A DNA stretch of 64,000 nucleotides from Struthio camelus (lineage: Eukaryota > Chordata > Aves > Struthioniformes > Struthionidae). Both the position numbers and the translations under genes were made by a program. This document shows positions 61,401 through 64,000 of the stretch, one piece after another. Location: positions 129,461,247 through 129,525,246 of the forward strand of contig NC_090942.1 in NCBI RefSeq assembly GCF_040807025.1, in the 5' to 3' direction. The notes beneath the pieces were generated by a model that had not been told where the DNA came from, searched no databases, and was given only the letters and a program-made list of their open reading frames with translations. Within the stretch, counting starts at the first letter, position 1. Every line of letters begins with the position of its first letter.

Positions 61401-62646
61401 ACTAACACATGTATGAAAATCAAACATGATGTACTCTTTTCTGCAGCGTTTGAAAGCTTGTGTATGTTTTATAACTTCCTCATACACCAAGTTTTACTGC
61501 ACATTTTAAGAAGCACACAGATTAAAAAGGCCAGAATACTTTCTGGAGATTTCAGTGTGCTTGAAGCTGACAACAGAGTCATATAATCTGAAGGACTCCA
61601 ATAGTGGTTTCAGTGTAAAAATGTTTTGTTCATTTCTTCTGTTAGCTTTGTGATGGTTATCTATACCTTTTTGTCTGGAGGGCAGACTGCTCTAATATGT
61701 TGGTCCTTGAAAAAACAGAGGGAGGGGCAGAAAAATGCCTATTTGGAAAGTATATTTTGAAATAAATTCAGCATCCCAACTGCATAATCTGTCCATGAAG
61801 AGGATTCTGGATAAAATTAAATATACTATCTCTAAATTTTACCCCCACTTATTTTGGAAGTGGTTCCTAAAGTGGAAGTGGATATCAATGATCAAAATCA
61901 CTGAAAACATTCAAGTAGGAATTCAGTGAGGTTCAACGATAATGCTTTTAATAGTATTTTTCTGTTGAGGATTCTCAATTTTGACTCATACTCGCCCTTG
62001 ATCTGAGAGGCCATTTTGTTTGTGCTTGATGTACCATAAAAGCTGACCGCCTCTTTCCAGCATATGAGGAAGACTTCCTTGGACCTACGTAACTGTTTCC
62101 CCCCACTTTGGTCTTGGTTATGCATTTGGGGCCACAGTTACAAATTTTTTCCTCAGGAGAGTGGTTGGAAAGGAGCAAAGCATGATGATTTGCCAGAAGC
62201 CTAATCTATAGCTGTGATGATAACCCTGATGCTTTTGGGCCTACAGTTTTTCACTTGATGGGGAAAAGATGGCTGATTTTTGGATACTTAAATGACTGAT
62301 TGAGAGATCCTCAGTGGTAATAGATAAGCATCCTATTAGTACCATGATCAAGTACTAAGTTAATGTTAAAATGCCTTAATAATTCTTTTGAAGTAGTAAT
62401 ACTATTCAGATAGTTTAAGATGTGCCTGCTATTTCTTTCTTTGAGAAAGTGACCACAATGGTATTTTTGTCCTTTAGGTGGCAGCATATGACTTCACTCT
62501 TCCAGTTAATATGCTTCAGGGTGGCTTTTCATTGTCACAGCAAAGCTCTATACCAGCAGCTCCTATTGGATCTGTAAAGCATATCATTGCTCCTCGGCCA
62601 CAAACAGTGACTGTGGCTGTTCCGGTTTGCAGAGTTAAAGCAGTTG
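16114..62646 (+). CDS. CFAP47: CFAP47 (cilia and flagella associated protein 47), 5' part, 22 exons joined, continues past window
   Basis: CFAP47 belongs to the axonemal central apparatus of motile cilia and sperm flagella; human loss-of-function variants are linked to abnormal sperm flagella. Twenty-two coding exons join in one frame to about 1,170 codons, roughly the first third of the human protein (about 3,190 residues). The start codon sits in an excellent Kozak context (gccgccATGG) and the product matches the vertebrate N-terminus. Visible modules are ASH/HYDIN-type Ig-like domains at about residues 10-105, 106-205, 210-360 and 365-480, a charged linker at about 508-720, then further ASH-like modules at about 726-815, 816-925, 926-1025 and 1026-1125. 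Motifs such as [21 protein letters not shown] and [10 protein letters not shown] mark the module starts. The calponin-homology part expected further along is not in the window. Identification comes from recalled similarity over all exons; exon ends are inferred from splice signals and phase. No exon is broken, so the gene looks intact. Confidence 0.95.
16276..19540 (+). other. CFAP47: Intron 1
   Basis: The GC-rich start belongs to the CpG island. The remainder is AT-rich, with a pyrimidine run ending in about 20 T at 17,133-17,165. I see no other gene or identifiable repeat. Confidence 0.85.
19541..19692 (+). CDS. CFAP47: CFAP47 exon 2 (codons 55-105)
   Basis: Acceptor ttgtag, donor GTATGA, ending in phase 2. 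It encodes the rest of module 1, beginning [18 protein letters not shown] and ending IPLLG, which corresponds to the FKLL...ASGL...EIPLIG segment of the human protein. The frame stays open for 30 codons into the intron, which is not coding. Confidence 0.93.
23510..23543 (+). repeat. A-rich simple repeat
   Basis: A run of about 17 A followed by CAAA-type units, about 120 bp to the left of the 3' end of the antisense CR1. CR1 elements do not end in poly(A), so it is probably independent of that insertion. Confidence 0.75.
23823..24812 (-). pseudogene. CR1 ORF2 reverse transcriptase and C-terminal remnant
   Basis: On the - strand, 24,812 down to 24,396 carries RT motifs [13 protein letters not shown] and [10 protein letters not shown]. 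The catalytic box ADDTKLGG then appears in a different frame (24,504-24,199), so there is at least one frameshift between them. The residue before ADD is also changed from the usual F/Y. The downstream frame (24,236-23,823) holds the conserved [20 protein letters not shown] block. It is a dead copy of the LINE polymerase. Confidence 0.88.
24880..25776 (-). pseudogene. CR1 ORF2 linker between endonuclease and polymerase, remnant
   Basis: Three - strand frames in order carry CR1 family signatures: [13 protein letters not shown] (25,776-25,483), [14 protein letters not shown] (25,387-25,187) and [17 protein letters not shown] followed by GKVMEQLI (25,308-24,880). The jumps between frames show small insertions or deletions. 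Confidence 0.85.
25923..26400 (-). pseudogene. CR1 ORF2 apurinic endonuclease domain remnant
   Basis: The - strand frame 26,246-25,923 shows the endonuclease signatures GVCYRPP and [12 protein letters not shown], with the DFNHPD catalytic-loop core kept. The DNA just to the right (26,246-26,400) still matches the ORF2 start region (codons resembling the TNAHSMGNK and ITETWW blocks), but the frame is broken. Confidence 0.85.
26400..26729 (-). pseudogene. CR1 ORF1 C-terminal fragment
   Basis: The - strand frame contains [15 protein letters not shown], the closing motif of the esterase-like domain in CR1 ORF1 proteins (family form: D-G-I/V-H-L-T-K-x-G). The element breaks off shortly upstream, near 26,745, consistent with the usual 5' truncation during target-primed reverse transcription. 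Confidence 0.7.
28724..28839 (+). CDS. CFAP47: CFAP47 exon 3 (codons 105-143)
   Basis: Acceptor ctctgcag, donor GTAAAT, phase 2 to phase 1. It starts ASH module 2 with CCYLEIEP and [18 protein letters not shown] and ends in NHGSSPG, like the LEIE...NFGT...ITNHGKAPG stretch of the human protein. Confidence 0.94.
28840..31387 (+). other. CFAP47: Intron 3
   Basis: AT-rich, with an A-run at about 29,728-29,743. No gene, known repeat or structured element recognised. Confidence 0.85.
31388..31526 (+). CDS. CFAP47: CFAP47 exon 4 (codons 144-190)
   Basis: Acceptor tcttttag and perfect donor GTAAGT; phase 1 to phase 2. It completes module 2: FKISYDG, then PTSGVVEPK, then [11 protein letters not shown], matching the PTSGIV and PRIVDE segments of the family. 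Confidence 0.93.
31527..33462 (+). other. CFAP47: Intron 4
   Basis: AT-rich with a TTTG-type run at about 32,137-32,165. Nothing else recognised. Confidence 0.85.
33463..33691 (+). CDS. CFAP47: CFAP47 exon 5 (codons 190-266)
   Basis: Acceptor ctgacag, donor GTAAGA; phase 2 to phase 0. It encodes AVVVEQVL and the start of ASH module 3, [18 protein letters not shown], followed by WVAVLED, a very good match to IHFGPVFFGSSK and NWVAI in the human protein. Confidence 0.95.
33692..34303 (+). other. CFAP47: Intron 5
   Basis: Short AT-rich intron; nothing recognised. Confidence 0.85.
34304..34464 (+). CDS. CFAP47: CFAP47 exon 6 (codons 267-320)
   Basis: Acceptor ttttgcag, donor GTAAGT; phase 0 to phase 2. 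It encodes GTDLQKSAD and [19 protein letters not shown] of module 3. Retaining the following intron would create a TAA stop at once (ACG TAA). Confidence 0.94.
34465..35513 (+). other. CFAP47: Intron 6, ending in a heptamer array
   Basis: AT-rich DNA up to about 35,255, then the (CCCCTCT)n array, then about 20 nt to the acceptor of exon 7. No gene. Confidence 0.9.
35260..35492 (+). repeat. (CCCCTCT)n heptanucleotide microsatellite, about 33 uninterrupted copies
   Basis: From about 35,260 to 35,490 the sequence is a perfect tandem array with period 7. Apart from its edges I see no impure unit. The + strand contains only C and T; the - strand is (GGGGAGA)n. It ends about 20 bp before the exon 7 acceptor at 35,512-35,513, so it takes the place of the polypyrimidine tract. 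Perfect purity over some 230 bp suggests a young, length-variable locus; assemblies often collapse such arrays, so the true length may differ. Confidence 0.97.
35514..35647 (+). CDS. CFAP47: CFAP47 exon 7 (codons 320-365)
   Basis: Acceptor ttttgcag, donor GTATGT; phase 2 to phase 1. It encodes [18 protein letters not shown], almost identical to the human segment, so the exon is real despite the unusual repeat just before it. It ends module 3. Confidence 0.94.
35648..36124 (+). other. CFAP47: Intron 7
   Basis: Short AT-rich intron with a CTCCTC-type pyrimidine tract at about 36,083-36,116 before the acceptor. Nothing else recognised. Confidence 0.85.
36125..36360 (+). CDS. CFAP47: CFAP47 exon 8 (codons 365-443)
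   Basis: Acceptor aatgtag, donor GTAATC; phase 1 to phase 0. It opens ASH module 4 with [19 protein letters not shown], then [14 protein letters not shown] and [10 protein letters not shown], all recognisable in the human protein. Confidence 0.95.
36361..37110 (+). other. CFAP47: Intron 8
   Basis: AT-rich; nothing recognised. Confidence 0.85.
37111..37303 (+). CDS. CFAP47: CFAP47 exon 9 (codons 444-508)
   Basis: Acceptor cccccag, donor GTAAGA; phase 0 to phase 1. It completes module 4 with [19 protein letters not shown], followed by [16 protein letters not shown], matching the human order. Confidence 0.95.
37304..37953 (+). other. CFAP47: Intron 9
   Basis: AT-rich; nothing recognised. Confidence 0.85.
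37954..38167 (+). CDS. CFAP47: CFAP47 exon 10 (codons 508-579)
   Basis: Acceptor tttttaag, donor GTAACG; phase 1 to phase 2. It begins the charged linker: ISNPTGQF, then [18 protein letters not shown]. The family motif AFPNDRAA-IR is easily seen. Confidence 0.94.
38168..38582 (+). other. CFAP47: Intron 10
   Basis: Short AT-rich intron; nothing recognised. Confidence 0.85.
38583..38735 (+). CDS. CFAP47: CFAP47 exon 11 (codons 579-630)
   Basis: Acceptor atatttag, donor GTAAGA; phase 2 to phase 2. It encodes [17 protein letters not shown] and a charged, probably helical segment ([16 protein letters not shown]), corresponding to FTKVPRFNYV and YYAMYLKYLR in human. Confidence 0.93.
38736..40201 (+). 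other. CFAP47: Intron 11
   Basis: AT-rich; nothing recognised. Confidence 0.85.
40202..40391 (+). CDS. CFAP47: CFAP47 exon 12 (codons 630-693)
   Basis: Acceptor tcctatag, donor GTAAGT; phase 2 to phase 0. It encodes [18 protein letters not shown] and a variable charged stretch. This is among the less conserved parts of the protein. Confidence 0.91.
40497..40593 (+). CDS. CFAP47: CFAP47 exon 13 (codons 694-726)
   Basis: Separated from exon 12 by the shortest intron in the window (105 bp). Acceptor actgcag, donor GTAAGG; phase 0 to phase 1. It encodes ILDGLRAVP and [11 protein letters not shown], like KGLKSEP and LTPKQIHQVIV in human. Confidence 0.93.
40594..41812 (+). other. CFAP47: Intron 13
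   Basis: AT-rich; nothing recognised. Confidence 0.85.
41813..42029 (+). CDS. CFAP47: CFAP47 exon 14 (codons 726-798)
   Basis: Acceptor tattccag, donor GTAAGG; phase 1 to phase 2. It starts ASH module 5 with [18 protein letters not shown] and continues [18 protein letters not shown] and [11 protein letters not shown]. Confidence 0.95.
42030..42727 (+). other. CFAP47: Intron 14
   Basis: AT-rich; nothing recognised. Confidence 0.85.
42728..42972 (+). CDS. CFAP47: CFAP47 exon 15 (codons 798-880)
   Basis: Acceptor gttacag, donor GTATAG; phase 2 to phase 1. It finishes module 5 ([16 protein letters not shown]) and begins module 6 ([23 protein letters not shown]). An open frame continues to 43,097 inside the intron but is unlike CFAP47. 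Confidence 0.94.
42973..44001 (+). other. CFAP47: Intron 15
   Basis: AT-rich; nothing recognised. Confidence 0.85.
44002..44132 (+). CDS. CFAP47: CFAP47 exon 16 (codons 880-923)
   Basis: Acceptor tggttag, donor GTAATA; phase 1 to phase 0. It encodes [19 protein letters not shown] and [13 protein letters not shown], a close match to the human LECEVTW...GEF and GNALKLKC. Confidence 0.95.
44133..46341 (+). other. CFAP47: Intron 16 with (TATG)n and TG/CA simple repeats
   Basis: AT-rich. It has a TATG run at 45,618-45,633 and a mixed TATG/TG/CA/TA tract at about 45,752-45,864. Nothing else recognised. Confidence 0.85.
45752..45864 (+). repeat. Mixed TG/CA and TATG microsatellite
   Basis: Alternating purine-pyrimidine tract (gtatgtatg, tgtgtgtgtatatgcatac, acacacacat, tatatatta) in intron 16. 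The TG and CA arms face each other and could fold back on themselves. Confidence 0.85.
46342..46464 (+). CDS. CFAP47: CFAP47 exon 17 (codons 924-964)
   Basis: Acceptor ttgttag, donor GTAAAC; phase 0 to phase 0. It starts module 7: LGPTNVQF, then [14 protein letters not shown], which matches AILQNVGQNHAYF in human. Confidence 0.95.
46465..47679 (+). other. CFAP47: Intron 17
   Basis: AT-rich; nothing recognised. Confidence 0.85.
47680..47811 (+). CDS. CFAP47: CFAP47 exon 18 (codons 965-1008)
   Basis: Acceptor tttgaag; phase 0 to phase 0. It encodes [18 protein letters not shown] and FDTRVE. The donor GAG|GTATTT is weak at position +5, but the join to exon 19 restores the FDTR-V-V-R sequence of the family. 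Read-through would add 39 unrelated codons. Confidence 0.92.
47812..49015 (+). other. CFAP47: Intron 18
   Basis: AT-rich with an A-run near 47,939-47,958. A moderately GC-richer part at about 48,300-48,560 shows no recognisable coding sequence. Confidence 0.8.
49016..49093 (+). CDS. CFAP47: CFAP47 exon 19 (codons 1009-1034)
   Basis: A 78-bp exon, too small to stand out as an open frame. Acceptor cacttag, donor GTAAGT; phase 0 to phase 0. It encodes [10 protein letters not shown] and [14 protein letters not shown], equivalent to the DLRIGGSVEIADVEI part of human CFAP47. Skipping it would keep the frame. Confidence 0.93.
49094..49647 (+). other. CFAP47: Intron 19
   Basis: AT-rich; nothing recognised. 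Confidence 0.85.
49648..49792 (+). CDS. CFAP47: CFAP47 exon 20 (codons 1035-1083)
   Basis: Acceptor cttacag, donor GTATTT; phase 0 to phase 1. It encodes [16 protein letters not shown], then [15 protein letters not shown], the start of module 8, as in the human FNFSGAYIGG and RARVEFNL. It does not appear as a separate long open frame. Confidence 0.94.
49793..51325 (+). other. CFAP47: Intron 20
   Basis: AT-rich with a short TG run at about 50,010-50,025. Nothing else recognised. Confidence 0.85.
51326..51420 (+). CDS. CFAP47: CFAP47 exon 21 (codons 1083-1114)
   Basis: A 95-bp exon with acceptor ttgacag and donor GTAAGT; phase 1 to phase 0. It encodes [20 protein letters not shown] and ends MPKE, corresponding to PYIYSLELEENTSLECSITF-PKE in human. 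Confidence 0.94.
52900..53370 (+). mobile_element. Ancient CR1 ORF2 3' fragment
   Basis: In + orientation, translation near 53,010-53,115 gives a decayed CR1 C-terminal block (CTFWDS ... [14 protein letters not shown]; family form C-QFW-P ... Q-RATKMI-GLE). Around 53,260-53,340 the words ggaataaactacctgtggaa, tctccattcctgaag and gggttggacaag match the CR1 end of ORF2. Many substitutions and stops mark it as old. Confidence 0.7.
53620..53830 (-). mobile_element. Ancient CR1 fragment, reverse orientation
   Basis: Read on +, the words ccttctcctgactgaacaat, cccaattctttcagtctt, cctgtaggtcatgcca and gtagctcttctataggcttt follow the reverse complement of the old CR1 ORF2 C-terminal region. It faces the fossil 250 bp to its left, so these are two insertions or an inverted rearrangement of one. 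Confidence 0.68.
62478..62646 (+). CDS. CFAP47: CFAP47 exon 22 (codons 1115-1171)
   Basis: Acceptor cctttag; begins in phase 0. It encodes [11 protein letters not shown] and APRPQTVTV, as in the VAAYEFNIPV and PRPQTVTV parts of the family, finishing module 8. Two overlapping donors exist: GTTG|GTAGGT (end 62,646, phase 1) and GTAG|GTAACT (end 62,650, phase 2). The choice cannot be made without the next exon, which is outside the window. Confidence 0.9.
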
Positions 62647-64000
62647 GTAGGTAACTAAGGATACTAACAAGTTATGGATAATTATATTTGTAGTGATATT
62701 TTTGCTTGTATTCTAACTGCAGAGAATTTCTATTTATTTGAAAAAAGAAGCTGCAAGAGTTAGAAGACTGAAACTTCAGTAATTATTGTATGATTTATAA
62801 ATATCTTGGAAACTTGCAAATTTTTCAAATTTTAATTTATATTTTACAGTATCTGTAAAGCTGAATTTGTTACTGTTTGTAAACGTAAGTATTATATGTG
62901 CTGAGAAAATACATAAGTTCTTACCATTGCCGTTTACCTATATCACTTTCCCAGGTCTATGCTAAAAATCTCTATTAATTTACCAGTGTTCAATTTTGTT
63001 TTTACTCATTCATTAGTGGTTCTAGAACTTAGCATATGGACCCCAGTAAAAAAAGTGTCGAATAGTAGTATATCATAATCTTTCTTTCCAGTGACACCCT
63101 GTCAAAACTAGGAGCTGTAGCTATTTTTTTAAAATCCCTTTAAAATGTCTTTCAGAATGGCCCTGATCCAGTCTGGAGACAGCTACTGGTGATTTTCTTC
63201 ATTTGCTTCTGTTTGCTTTTACACGCAGAACTGCACTCTTCTGGCCTTTCAGAGTTTGGTTAATGCCCAAATTTACAGCACAAAGTTGATATCTTAGATG
63301 ATTTTTCTCTGCTTTTTTTAGAAATAATTTTTCATAGTCTCCTATCTGATTCTAACAATCATAAAGACCTGTACATACTTCAAATGCTCAAATCCAGTAG
63401 TTTTCCTCTTCTCAGTGTTTTGATGTATATTCACTGTCTATTTAAGTGCACAGCATCTCCCTGAAATGATGTTCCTGTAATGTTTAAACATAGGAACACT
63501 AAGGCGGCTTGGACTATAAAATTCACTGTATGGCATGAAAGCAACTCCAATTTATTCATTTTTCTGTTTTTTTTTTTTTTTTGTCTTTATGCTATAGGGC
63601 TTAAGTCTTTCTTTTGAATAAGTGACACTTCCCTTGGAATCTGTGAGACTTCCTTTAGATCCAGTGATGGAACTAAATTAATACTGAACATTTCTACATG
63701 TATTTAGTTTAAGAACATGTAGATTAATTCATACATATGAATGAGATTTATAATAAAACATGTCTCTAAATAAAAAATCATGAATCAAACTGACGAATTG
63801 GTAGTGCAAAAGTGTTTTATGTAAGCTTGAAATTAAAGGAAAAGTTTATTTCCATTCTTTTCTTAGCTGTTTTTTGTGGAACAATGAATCTATACACAGT
63901 CAGTAAGTCTTGCTGTAAATGACAATCTTATCTAAACCTATGCATAAGCTTGAAGTTCTGCTACCTAGAACCCAGGTAGAACAGTCATCTGTTGAATAAA
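62647..64000 (+). other. CFAP47: Start of intron 22, runs off the window
   Basis: AT-rich with a T-run at about 63,567-63,582. No further CFAP47 exon or other gene recognised up to the right edge. Confidence 0.75.

Larger units (their letters stand above)
51421..62477 (+). other. CFAP47: Intron 21 (11 kb, the largest)
   Basis: AT-rich DNA with two opposed CR1 fossils (about 52,900-53,370 on + and 53,620-53,830 on -) and scattered homopolymers. Exon 21 joins exon 22 directly in the family protein, so no missing coding exon is expected. A slightly GC-richer patch at about 61,980-62,150 has no recognised identity. Confidence 0.85.

Noticed and set aside
61898..62178. GC-richer patch with 67-75-codon - strand frames near exon 22
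   Set aside because: I could not link it to any transposase or gene family; the two frames overlap in different registers.
1..64000. CRISPR arrays, operons, prophage or other bacterial systems
   Set aside because: The window is vertebrate: spliced exons, a CpG island and CR1 repeats. The only tandem arrays are microsatellites without spacers.

Overview
The window looks like a piece of a bird chromosome. The evidence is a CR1 LINE with the typical avian 3' end, several older CR1 fossils, no primate or rodent repeats, AT-rich introns of 0.1-11 kb, and one GC-rich CpG-island promoter. It holds one recognisable gene, the 5' part of CFAP47 (cilia and flagella associated protein 47; older names CHDC2 and CXorf22), on the + strand from the start codon at 16114 to beyond the right edge. 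I could join 22 coding exons without breaking the reading frame: every junction has AG/GT signals, every exon phase agrees with the next, and the roughly 1,170 codons match the N-terminal third of vertebrate CFAP47 as I know it. The species cannot be named from the sequence alone.

Layout. Positions 1-15,690 are upstream intergenic DNA with no gene I can support. They contain degenerate CR1 fragments (about 690-1,130, 2,340-2,475 and 6,590-6,785), a GC-rich unclassified block (about 5,290-6,310) and two perfect short hairpins (588-629 and 9,420-9,448). Positions 15,740-16,430 form a CpG island with two opposed CCAAT boxes, GC boxes and an X-box-like half site, followed by exon 1. Intron 2 (9 kb) carries a decayed 3.1-kb antisense CR1 with recognisable ORF1 tail, endonuclease and reverse-transcriptase remnants. 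Intron 6 ends in an uninterrupted heptanucleotide array, (CCCCTCT) x about 33, which stops about 20 bp before the 3' splice site of exon 7. Exons 8-21 follow at 0.1-2.2 kb spacing, then an 11-kb intron 21 with two opposed CR1 fossils, exon 22, and the start of intron 22 at the right edge.

The encoded protein is a chain of ASH/HYDIN-type immunoglobulin-like modules: four in exons 1-9, a charged non-modular linker in exons 10-13, then about four more in exons 14-22. This is the architecture of central-apparatus proteins of motile cilia and sperm flagella. The calponin-homology region of CFAP47 would be encoded to the right of the window.

The most unusual element is the pure (CCCCTCT)n tract that stands in for the polypyrimidine tract of exon 7. 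It contains no adenine for about 231 nt, so the branch point must be either extremely close to the splice site or more than 250 nt away. The opposite strand is a G-rich (GGGGAGA)n run able to form quadruplexes or triplexes. I did not find a convincing new multi-gene system in this window.
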